Below, in pieces: positions 1-5,230 of a stretch of 12,876 nt of DNA; within the stretch, counting starts at the first letter, position 1, and every line of letters starts with the position of its first letter. Position numbers and translations under genes: made by a program. Below the pieces are notes generated by a model. It had not been told where the DNA came from, searched no databases, and saw only the letters and a list, made by a program, of their open reading frames with translations. The DNA is from Planctomycetales bacterium (GTDB taxonomy: Bacteria; Planctomycetota; Phycisphaerae; SM23-33), in contig DAOWOP010000067.1 in assembly GCA_030642005.1 (NCBI GenBank), forward strand, positions 1-12,876, in the 5' to 3' direction.

Positions 1-690
1 ACGCTCGGCGAGGAAAGTTACACCAACAAGGCCGACACTTACGGCCTGCTGCTCTCTATCGACCGGCGGGACATCATCAACGACGACCTGGGCGCGATCA
101 CCACCGTGCCGCGAAAACTCGGACGCGGCAGCGGTCTGAAGATCAACGACGTGTTCTGGGCGATTTTCCTGAACAACAGTGCGTTCTTCAAGACGGCCAA
201 TAAGAACTACATCTCCGGCGCGGACACCGCCCTGAGCATCGACGGGCTGACCAAAGCCGAGGTGAAGTTCATGGACCAGGTGGATCCCGACGGCAAGCCC
301 ATCGGCATCATGCCGTCGGTCGTGCTGGTTCCCACGGCACTGAGCGCCATCGGAACGCAGCTCTTCAAGAGCCTGGAGATCCGCGACACAACGGCCAGCA
401 CGAAGTACCCAATCGCCAACCCGCACCAGGGCAAGTTCCGCGTCGAGGTCAGCCGGTACCTGTCCAACAGCCAATACACTGGCAACAGCGACAAGGCGTG
501 GTACCTGCTGGCCGACCCGTCGGACCTGCCGGTGATTGAGGTGGCGTTCCTCAACGGCCAGGAGTCGCCGACCATCGAGTCGGCCGAAGCGGATTTCAAC
601 GTCCTCGGCGTCCAGATGCGAGGCTACCACGACTTCGGCGTGGCGCTTCAGGACCCCAAGGGCGGTGTGAAAGCAAAGGGCGAAGCCTGA
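1..690 (+). CDS. Phage major capsid protein, C-terminal part (Mu gpT-like / prohead protease-capsid fusion family); 5' end outside window
   Basis: The reading frame is open from base 1, so the start lies upstream; 229 residues are visible. They match the C-terminal half of Mu gpT-like capsid proteins, often found as prohead protease/major capsid fusions. Recognisable blocks are LGEESYTNKADTYG at the left edge, RRDIINDDLGAI (about residues 22-33), RKLGRGSGLKINDVFW (about 37-52), DPDGKPIGIMPSVVLVP (about 86-102), and the closing EADFNVLGVQMRGYHDFGVA before the stop. The product would form the icosahedral shell. An internal GTG at 106 is not a plausible start because conserved family sequence continues upstream of it. 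The next gene encodes a small capsid-associated protein, as usual. Whether the protease domain is fused here cannot be seen. Confidence 0.88.
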   Translation, partial: TLGEESYTNKADTYGLLLSIDRRDIINDDLGAITTVPRKLGRGSGLKINDVFWAIFLNNSAFFKTANKNYISGADTALSIDGLTKAEVKFMDQVDPDGKPIGIMPSVVLVPTALSAIGTQLFKSLEIRDTTASTKYPIANPHQGKFRVEVSRYLSNSQYTGNSDKAWYLLADPSDLPVIEVAFLNGQESPTIESAEADFNVLGVQMRGYHDFGVALQDPKGGVKAKGEA

Positions 691-691
691 T

Positions 692-726
692 CCGATTGCG
701 GAATGCGGATTTCGGATTGCGGATTG
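692..726. repeat. Short degenerate tandem GCGGATT-type repeat between capsid genes
   Basis: The 63-base gap between the capsid gene and the next gene contains an iterated motif. GATTGCGGA (694-702) is followed by ATGCGGAT (703-710) and then CGGATTG twice in tandem (713-719, 720-726). Motifs of this kind occur as dispersed intergenic repeats in many GC-rich environmental genomes; that comparison is from memory. The ribosome-binding site of the next gene follows at 742-746. No hairpin terminator is visible here. Confidence 0.5.
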
Positions 727-753
727 AACAGAAACAACATCAGGAGATGAAAC

Positions 754-1074
754 ATGGCAACTGCAACATTTGTGCATGACGGAAATGCGATTGATTACAC
801 GCCCGGTTCGGACGTCTCGGCCGGCGACGTGGTGGTCCAAGGTGAACTGGTCGGTGTGGCCAAGCGGCCTATCGCGGCCAACACGCTTGGCGCTCTGGCG
901 GTGACGGGTGTGTTCGACTTTCCCAAACCCCCGGAGGCAATCAGTGCCGGGGCGAAGGTGTACTGGGAAGGCAGTTACGCCACCATTACCGCTACCGGAA
1001 ACACGTACATCGGCAAGGCGGTCAAGGCCGCTGCCGATGTCGATGGCACGGTTCGCGTGCGGCTGGATCAATGA
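754..1074 (+). CDS. DUF2190-type phage capsid-associated (decoration/cement) protein
   Basis: This 106-residue protein starts at ATG 754, behind a good AGGAG site (742-746, 7-base spacing). It has the DUF2190 pattern: an N-terminal VHDGNAIDYTPGSDVSAGDVV block, a central GVAKRPIAANTLGALAVTGVFDFPK block, then AGAKVYWEG and a final GKAVKAAADVDGTVRVRLDQ. It is a compact all-beta protein with no signal peptide or membrane segment. Family members sit directly downstream of major capsid genes and are regarded as capsid decoration or stabilising proteins. Its stop overlaps the next start (ATGA at 1071-1074), so the two are probably translationally coupled. Confidence 0.85.
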   Translation: MATATFVHDGNAIDYTPGSDVSAGDVVVQGELVGVAKRPIAANTLGALAVTGVFDFPKPPEAISAGAKVYWEGSYATITATGNTYIGKAVKAAADVDGTVRVRLDQ

Positions 1075-1442
1075 GCGATTTGCTCCGCCAGGGATCGCAG
1101 TGGCTCGGGCAGATGCAATTGCAGCACTGCTCCAGTCCGGTCACCTACCGCCGCGATCAGGAAAGCCACGAGGTCGACGCCACCTTTGGCCGCACGGAGT
1201 ACGAGGTCGAGGATGAGTACGGCCTTCGCGTCGGGGCACAGGTGACAGATTTTCTGATCCCGGCTGAGGTTTTTCCGTTCGACGAGCCGGAAGCGGGCGA
1301 CCAGATTGTCGCCCCTTCGACAGGCTCAGGGCAGGCGACGGTCTTCGAGGTGATGAATCTGGCGGGCCAGGGCCATTGGCGATGGAGCGATCCGCATCGG
1401 CAGACGATGCGGATTCACACGAAGGAAGTGGGCACGGAATGA
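1071..1442 (+). CDS. Conserved phage structural protein, head completion/head-tail connector candidate
   Basis: A 123-residue protein whose start overlaps the previous stop (ATGA). Conserved-looking blocks are PVTYRRDQESHEVDATFGRTEYEVEDEYGL (about residues 23-52, quoted here only as landmarks TYRR, FGRT and VEDEYG) and a C-terminal HWRWSDPHRQTMRIHTKEV. I know this pattern from uncharacterised proteins after capsid genes in related prophages, where head-closure proteins are expected; the exact role is inferred from position. The loop between these blocks carries residues PSTGSGQA, encoded by a dispersed DNA repeat (1312-1335). The reading frame passes through it intact. It overlaps the next gene by four bases (1439-1442). 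Confidence 0.7.
   Translation: MSDLLRQGSQWLGQMQLQHCSSPVTYRRDQESHEVDATFGRTEYEVEDEYGLRVGAQVTDFLIPAEVFPFDEPEAGDQIVAPSTGSGQATVFEVMNLAGQGHWRWSDPHRQTMRIHTKEVGTE
1312..1335. repeat. Dispersed CCTTCGACAGGCTCAGGGC-type repeat inside a coding region
   Basis: The bases CCCCTTCGACAGGCTCAGGG, followed by CAGG, match a short imperfectly palindromic repeat that is scattered in many bacterial genomes. On the opposite strand it reads as the often mis-annotated peptide LSLSKG; here the antisense frame gives ALSLSKG. In the sense frame it adds PSTGSGQA to the connector candidate at 1071-1442 without breaking it. Recognition of the repeat family is from memory; the palindromic ends (CCCT / AGGG) are visible. 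Confidence 0.6.
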
Positions 1443-1675
1443 GCGGATGCGACGGACAGTTCGAGCAGGTCTGCAAGCCGGAGTTCGACGCGATAAACGC
1501 GAAACTCGACCGGATGGACGAGGCGATTCGCGGCAACGGCAAGCCGGGCATTCAGCTTCGGCTGGACCGGCTGGAGGCGTCCGAGAAGTCTCGCAGCCGA
1601 CTCATCTGGATTATCACCGGCGCAGCCGTGACGCTGGCGGCCTCGTCGATTTGGCAGCGCATTTTCGGAGCATGA
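1439..1675 (+). CDS. Small membrane-anchored protein with N-terminal helix (XhlA-like topology)
   Basis: This protein has 78 residues when started at ATG 1439, which overlaps the upstream stop (ATGA). An upstream in-frame ATG at 1376 would lie deep inside the previous gene, so 1439 is preferred. The N-terminal two thirds are hydrophilic and helical, with a coiled-coil look (INAKLDRMDEAI, then LRLDRLEASEKSRSRL). One hydrophobic segment follows (LIWIITGAAVTLAASSIW, about residues 55-72) and a short end. A soluble helix plus one C-terminal membrane span is the layout of the haemolysin XhlA family and of some holin-associated proteins. That resemblance is topological only, and the sequence itself is not clearly one of these. 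Its place inside a head module is unusual. Confidence 0.65.
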   Translation: MSGCDGQFEQVCKPEFDAINAKLDRMDEAIRGNGKPGIQLRLDRLEASEKSRSRLIWIITGAAVTLAASSIWQRIFGA

Positions 1676-1676
1676 T

Positions 1677-2105
1677 ATGGCACTTGTAACAGACATTGCC
1701 GACGCGGTCGTGGCCGAGTTGGCCGGCGGTGCATTCAGCCAGTCCTTCACGCCGCAGCGGCGCGTGTTGCCGGAGTATGAACTGGCGGACCTGAAGGATC
1801 TGCGAGTGACGGTCGTGCCCGCAGCCGTGGAGATAAGCGGCGCGTCACGGGCGCTCAGCCAGCACGACGTGCGGATCGACGTGGGCATCCAGAAGAAACT
1901 CGGCAAGAACCTTGATACCGAGGTTGCTTCGCTCTGCGGGCTGGTTGATGAGATTACCGAGTTCCTCAAAAGACGTCCGTTGCAGGCAGCGCCCTGGGCG
2001 GCGTGGGTGCGAACGGCCAACGAGCCGGTCTACGCCGCCGACCATCTGGCCGAGCAGCGGGCCTTCACCAGCGTCCTGACGCTGACCTACCGGGTGATGA
2101 AATGA
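1677..2105 (+). CDS. Phage head-tail joining / tail terminator-like protein
   Basis: A 142-residue protein starting at ATG 1677, one base after the preceding stop. The N terminus (LVTDIADAVVAELAGGAFSQ) is an amphipathic helix. It is followed by ELADLKDLRVTVVPAAVE and a strand-rich HDVRIDVGIQKKL segment, then a helix (LCGLVDEITEFLKRRP) and a final strand pair ending in FTSVLTLTYRVM. This alpha/beta order, helix then VxVVP then DVxIxVxI, is what I associate with small tail-terminator or tail-completion proteins. The call rests on the pattern and on its position between the capsid and neck genes. Overlap with the next start is ATGA (2102-2105). Confidence 0.6.
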   Translation: MALVTDIADAVVAELAGGAFSQSFTPQRRVLPEYELADLKDLRVTVVPAAVEISGASRALSQHDVRIDVGIQKKLGKNLDTEVASLCGLVDEITEFLKRRPLQAAPWAAWVRTANEPVYAADHLAEQRAFTSVLTLTYRVMK

Positions 2106-2356
2106 ACAACGTCATTATGCGAAAGATCATGGTCACGGGCAGTTACCAGCCACTGGTGTCTGACAGGCTGGTTGGCAGTGTGACGATCTCGACGCCGCCG
2201 ACGAACGCTGGCGACGTGTTCTTCAAGGGCGACGACGGCTCCGATGTGCCGTGGGTCCCCGGCGAGTGGCACGACTTCCAGCGCGTCAACCTGGCCGAGA
2301 TCGAGATCAAAGGCACGCCCGGCGATGAGGTAACAGTCGTGGGAGGAACTTGGTGA
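2102..2356 (+). CDS. Small conserved phage virion protein of unknown function
   Basis: The 84-residue product starts at ATG 2102, overlapping the previous stop; an earlier in-frame start at 2003 would lie within the previous gene. The protein looks all-beta. Landmarks are VGSVTISTPPTNAGDVFFKGDDGSDVPW (given as VTIST, PPTNAG, GDDGSDVPW), PGEWHDFQRVNLAEIEIKG, and a C-terminal GDEVTVVGGTW. I recall similar short proteins in planctomycete-type prophages, but know of no assigned role. A small decoration or tail-surface domain would fit. The stop overlaps the start of the glycine-rich protein (TGATG at 2354-2358). Confidence 0.65.
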   Translation: MNNVIMRKIMVTGSYQPLVSDRLVGSVTISTPPTNAGDVFFKGDDGSDVPWVPGEWHDFQRVNLAEIEIKGTPGDEVTVVGGTW

Positions 2357-3204
2357 TGGGATACGCGGGATTCCCCAACATGAGCAACGCATTTCTGTTC
2401 GGCGACGGCGGCGACGGCGACTTGCATCTTCAGACCAACGCCACCATCGCCAAGGCGAGGTACGACCTGGCCTCTCTGGAGATCGACGCCGGTGTCGTCT
2501 GGTCAGCCCCTCAATGGTGGGTGGACCTGATCCCGGTCATTGAGATTCGATGCCTGACGGCCGTCATCCTCAACGGCGAGGTCCGAGCCGACGGCGTTAG
2601 CGGAGCGAATAGTCACGGCTCCATCGTGCCGACGGGCGGGGGAAGGCCAGGCAGCGCCAACTCGAGAGGGTATGGCGTGAACCTGATTGCAGCCAACTGT
2701 GACGACCAGGACTACACCGGCCTCTACAACATCTGCGGTGCAGGCAACTCATCGTACCCGGCTTGCCCTGCCGGGATGTGGGTCGACTGGTCGCTGCTGC
2801 CGGGATACGCCGACGGTTGGGCCCAGAACCCCGAGGACATCAAGACGGTCGAGCCGGACACATTCGTCGGACGGGATAGACCGTTCCGGTTTGCAGTCGG
2901 GGGCGGCGGGTCGAAAGACAGCGGCGGCGACGGTTCAGGCGGCGGCAGTGGAGGCGGCATCCTGCTGATCAAGGCCCCGGCTGTCGTGTTCGGCTCCAGC
3001 GCCAAGATCACCGCGCGGGGCGAGGACGCCTCGGCGGACGGGACGAATCACGACGCGGGTGGCGGTGGCGGTGGGCACGTGGAGATATGGACGCGAACGC
3101 CGCTGTCAGGCTCGGACAGGTCCCGCTGCCAAGTTGCCGGCGGCGCGGGCGACGCCAACGGCTACGCCGGCCTGGACGGCGTGCGAATATTCGAGGTGGT
3201 CTGA
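2356..3204 (+). CDS. Glycine-rich phage fibre/adhesin-like protein
   Basis: The protein has 282 residues when started at ATG 2356, which overlaps the previous stop and sits 9 bases after GGAGG (2342-2346). In-frame TTG 2350 and GTG 2353 are alternatives. The N-terminal half holds the tryptophan-rich SAPQWWVDLIPVIEIRC and a cysteine-containing middle. The C-terminal half has glycine tracts (GGGGSKDSGGDGSGGGSGGG near residues 180-200 and GGGGGGHVEIW near 233-243) separated by short strands such as ILLIKAPAVVF. Alternation of Gly tracts with ILLIKA- or HVEIW-type strands is seen in surface polysaccharide-binding or beta-helical fibre proteins. It is probably a virion surface or receptor-binding protein. 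A location upstream of the neck gene is unusual for a tail fibre, so a head fibre is possible. Confidence 0.6.
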   Translation: MGYAGFPNMSNAFLFGDGGDGDLHLQTNATIAKARYDLASLEIDAGVVWSAPQWWVDLIPVIEIRCLTAVILNGEVRADGVSGANSHGSIVPTGGGRPGSANSRGYGVNLIAANCDDQDYTGLYNICGAGNSSYPACPAGMWVDWSLLPGYADGWAQNPEDIKTVEPDTFVGRDRPFRFAVGGGGSKDSGGDGSGGGSGGGILLIKAPAVVFGSSAKITARGEDASADGTNHDAGGGGGGHVEIWTRTPLSGSDRSRCQVAGGAGDANGYAGLDGVRIFEVV

Positions 3205-3509
3205 TGGCTGATAGCATTACAGAACAGGACAGGATTGTTATTCCCGCGAACAAGCGACTGGCGGTCCGTCGTCGGGGCAGGCTGTTGTTCTACGTCGAGT
3301 CCGGCGAGGTGGACCTGCGGCGACTGCCAAAGGACGCGGAGCACGAACTGGTGGACGCGCCGGTCTTATCGCAGCCTCCGGTCAGCGAGATCAACGGCTT
3401 CGACGACCTGACGCGGGCTGAGCGGCTCTGGGGTCTGCTTGAAACGCTCACGGAAACGCAAAAGGACAAGATAGTCCAGGCCGTCAAGGACCGCAGGGAA
3501 CAAATGTGA
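3204..3509 (+). CDS. Hypothetical protein of the head-tail operon
   Basis: A 101-residue protein whose ATG (3204) shares a base with the preceding TGA. The N-terminal part is basic and strand-like (RIVIPANKRLAVRRRGRLLFYVESGEVDLRRLP). It is followed by a proline-containing linker and a C-terminal helical region (AERLWGLLETLTETQKDKIVQAVKDRREQ). I recognise no family. There is no signal peptide, membrane span or cysteine. Because it lies between a fibre-like gene and the neck gene with coupled starts, a role as chaperone or attachment partner for the glycine-rich protein is possible, but this is only inferred from position. Confidence 0.6.
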   Translation: MADSITEQDRIVIPANKRLAVRRRGRLLFYVESGEVDLRRLPKDAEHELVDAPVLSQPPVSEINGFDDLTRAERLWGLLETLTETQKDKIVQAVKDRREQM

Positions 3510-3946
3510 TGATCGGCATGGTTACGAAAAGGATGTTCTTCGACCACAAGGCGGTTCGCTCGGCAGTGGACCGCACTGCCCGGCGGGTACTGAGTAAGTT
3601 CGGTGCGTTTGTGCGGCGAGGGGCGAAGTCGTCTATCCGCAAGCGGAAGCGTGCCAGTTCGTCGGGCCAGCCGCCGAGTTCTCACGCTGGCTTGTTGAAG
3701 AAATTCATTTTCTTCGGCTACGACCGAGACCGTCGCAGCGTGGTAATCGGCCCGGCGAGGCTGAATCAGAAAATCGGCGACGCGCCGCACGCACTGGAAC
3801 ATGGCGGTGTCTCGACGGTAGTCGAAGGCCTGCGGGGCCGCCGCAGGAAACGACGTGTAAGGATTAAGGCCAGACCATTCATGGGACCGGCCTTTGAGAA
3901 GGAAAAACCCAAGCTGGCCGCCATGTGGCGCGACAGCGTGAAGTAG
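3509..3946 (+). CDS. HK97 gp10-like neck / head-tail connector protein
   Basis: The protein has 145 residues from ATG 3509, overlapping the upstream TGA; GTG 3506 is an alternative. AGGGA (3495-3499) is 9 bases upstream. The composition is strongly basic. Family-like order: helix VDRTARRVLSKFGAFVRRGAKSSI, the RKRKRASSSGQPPSSHAGLLKK loop (residue pattern G-PPSSHxGLLK), strand IFFGYD..RRSVVIGP, then ALEHGG, and the closing RPFMGPAFEKEKPKLAAMWRDS. The pair GQPPSSH-GLL and RPFMxPAF is characteristic of HK97 gp10 / gpG-type proteins that close the head-tail interface. It sits immediately before the tail tube gene, as expected. A 7-bp perfect hairpin lies in the coding sequence at 3829-3847. Confidence 0.78.
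   Translation: MIGMVTKRMFFDHKAVRSAVDRTARRVLSKFGAFVRRGAKSSIRKRKRASSSGQPPSSHAGLLKKFIFFGYDRDRRSVVIGPARLNQKIGDAPHALEHGGVSTVVEGLRGRRRKRRVRIKARPFMGPAFEKEKPKLAAMWRDSVK
3829..3847. repeat. Perfect inverted repeat inside the neck gene
   Basis: CCTGCGG (3829-3835) and CCGCAGG (3841-3847) are exact reverse complements around a 5-base GGCCG spacer. The hairpin is all within the neck-protein coding sequence, and no T-run follows, so it is not a normal intrinsic terminator. In such GC-rich DNA it may simply arise by chance from Arg/Gly codons. Confidence 0.4.
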
Positions 3947-3958
3947 GAGACCAGGAAA

Positions 3959-4399
3959 ATGGCGACATACGTATTGGGCATGAATGCCGGGTTGTACCAA
4001 GGCGCAGCCGGTGAAACCGACCCGGCCCTGATGACCGAGGTGGACAACGTCCGTGACGTAACGCTCAGCCTCGAAGCAGGCGAAGCGGACATTACCACGC
4101 GAGGCAACAGCGGCTGGCGGGCGACGGCCCCGACGCTGCGGGAGTGCAGCGTCGAGTTTCAGATGGTCTGGCGGCCTGGCGATGCCGTTTTTGACGCGAT
4201 CAAGGCTGCGTTCCTATCGGCAGGTCCCGTCGCATTGGCGGTGCTCGACCAGAAACGAACCATCATCGGCGCGCAGGGACCGCTCGGCGATTTTTCGATT
4301 ACCAACTTTAGCCGCAACGAGGCGCTCGAAGAGGCCATCGTCGCCGACGTAACGGCCAAACTCGCGCGGTTCGAAGAGTGGCATGAGGTGACGGTGTAA
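3959..4399 (+). CDS. Phage major tail tube protein
   Basis: A 146-residue protein starting at ATG 3959, 9 bases after TAGGAG (3944-3949). The pattern is that of a siphovirus-type tail tube protein. N-terminal YVLGMNAGLYQGAAGE is followed by NVRDVTLSLEAGEADITTRGNSGWRATAPTLRECSVEFQMVW (landmarks NVRDVTL, EADITTR, GWRAT and VEFQMVW), then FDAIKAAF, and a C-terminal strand region with FSITNFSRNEALEEAI and AKLARFEEW. Subunits would polymerise into the hollow tail tube. No sheath gene precedes it, which argues for a non-contractile tail. The tail assembly chaperone follows directly with a TAATG overlap, the standard order. Confidence 0.82.
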   Translation: MATYVLGMNAGLYQGAAGETDPALMTEVDNVRDVTLSLEAGEADITTRGNSGWRATAPTLRECSVEFQMVWRPGDAVFDAIKAAFLSAGPVALAVLDQKRTIIGAQGPLGDFSITNFSRNEALEEAIVADVTAKLARFEEWHEVTV

Positions 4400-4869
4400 T
4401 GAAAACCTTTACCGATACCGCCGGACGAACCTGGAGCGTGAGCCTCAACCTTGGTACGGCCCAGCAGGTCAAGGACGCCCTGAAAATCGACCTGCTCCAA
4501 CCGGAAGCGGGCGACCCACCGCTATTGACACGACTGGGTACAGACGAACTCCTGCTCGGCGAGGTGATCTGTTGTCTGCTGGTGAGCCAGTTCGATGCCC
4601 ACAAGGTAACCGAAGCCGACGTTCGCGCCAGTTTTGACGGCGCGACGCTACTGGCGGCGCAGCAGGCGTTCTACGAGGAATTGATTGATTTTTTCCGCCA
4701 GCGCGGCCGGGCCGACCGCGCCCGAGCCGTGGAAACACAGGCAAAGATGATCGAAGCGGCCGTCAAGGCCATCGAGACGCGAATCGAAGGTCTGGACATC
4801 GACGCGGCGATCCATGGCGCGATGTCTGGTTCATCGCCGGAAGCCTCGGAGTCGATCCCCGACCACTGA
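4399..4869 (+). CDS. Phage tail assembly chaperone, first frame (gpG-like)
   Basis: The 156-residue protein starts at ATG 4399, sharing a base with the preceding TAA. Its N terminus (MKTFTDTAGRTWSVSLNLGTAQQVKDALKIDLL) is typical of tail assembly chaperones located between tail tube and tape measure genes. A helical middle (FYEELIDFFRQRGRADRARAV) and MIEAAVKAIETRIEGLDIDAA follow, then a low-complexity Ser/Glu tail (GSSPEASESIPD). In this family a longer product is made by ribosomal frameshifting into a second frame. Here the overlapping -1 frame stays open from before 4689 to 5108. The protein coats the tape measure during tail assembly and is absent from mature virions; that is family knowledge. 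Confidence 0.8.
   Translation: MKTFTDTAGRTWSVSLNLGTAQQVKDALKIDLLQPEAGDPPLLTRLGTDELLLGEVICCLLVSQFDAHKVTEADVRASFDGATLLAAQQAFYEELIDFFRQRGRADRARAVETQAKMIEAAVKAIETRIEGLDIDAAIHGAMSGSSPEASESIPDH
4689..4695 (+). promoter_or_regulatory. Candidate -1 ribosomal slippery heptamer
   Basis: T TTT TTC at 4689-4695 fits the X XXY YYZ slippery rule in the correct phase of the first chaperone frame (codons TTT 4690 and TTC 4693). A -1 slip here would enter the open frame that ends at 5108. Against it, the -1 frame from here to about 4805 is Arg/Gly-rich and does not look like protein, while the zero frame there looks genuinely helical. The true slip site may therefore lie nearer 4800-4825, where I see no canonical heptamer. 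Confidence 0.3.
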
Positions 4870-4871
4870 CG

Positions 4872-5108
4872 TTGCGGCAGTTGCTCTGGATGGCCGAGGG
4901 CCACGGGCGCGACGAGTGGGGCCGGACGGCGCTGCTGTGTGCGTTGATCGGCAACGCCCACCGTGACCCGAAGAAGGGCCGGGCATTCAAGGTCGCCGAC
5001 TTCGACCCGTTCGACCGCGAACCGGGCGAGGTGATTGAAGTGAACAATGAGAATATCGGCCTGCTGAAGCAGGCCTTCAAGATCTCCAATGGAAGGAGCG
5101 AGAGATGA
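4872..5108 (+). CDS. Tail assembly chaperone extension (gpT-like, -1 frame relative to the first chaperone frame)
   Basis: The segment from the only standard start, TTG 4872, is 78 residues. It carries LRQLLWMAEGHGRDEWGRTA (as LWMAEG and EWGRTA), LLCALIGNAHRDPKK, and FKVADFDPF, the pattern of short ORFs that precede tape measure genes. Family-like sequence extends further upstream in the same frame, WFIAGSLGVDPRPLT from about 4827, although no ATG, GTG or TTG exists there and no Shine-Dalgarno site precedes 4872. Expression as a frameshift fusion with the gpG-like protein is therefore the preferred reading. It would recruit the tape measure protein. The stop overlaps the lipoprotein start (ATGA, 5105-5108). 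Confidence 0.68.
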   Translation: MRQLLWMAEGHGRDEWGRTALLCALIGNAHRDPKKGRAFKVADFDPFDREPGEVIEVNNENIGLLKQAFKISNGRSER

Positions 5109-5230
5109 AAGTGCAATGGATTGCAGTAGCGGTGGCCGTGGCCGTGCTTCTGATCGTAACCGGTTGTGACGGCACGGGCGGCATGGGCGGACGACTGGTT
5201 TGGCGAACACCAAGTAGCCATGCACGTTGA
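5105..5230 (+). CDS. Tiny predicted lipoprotein overlapping the mom-like gene
   Basis: A 41-codon ORF starts at ATG 5105, overlapping the chaperone stop, behind a very strong GGAAGGAG site (5091-5098, 6-base spacing). The N terminus is a clean lipoprotein signal: a short MKVQW region, a hydrophobic core (IAVAVAVAVLLIV), and a VTGC lipobox with Cys at residue 21. The mature part is only 21 residues (CDGTGGMGGRLVW onward). It ends inside the next gene, which uses another frame. Functions could include a membrane-anchored exclusion lipoprotein or an o-spanin-like piece. It may also be the stump of a longer gene cut by arrival of the mom-like gene. The start signals and signal peptide are seen; any function is speculative. 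Confidence 0.55.
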   Translation: MKVQWIAVAVAVAVLLIVTGCDGTGGMGGRLVWRTPSSHAR

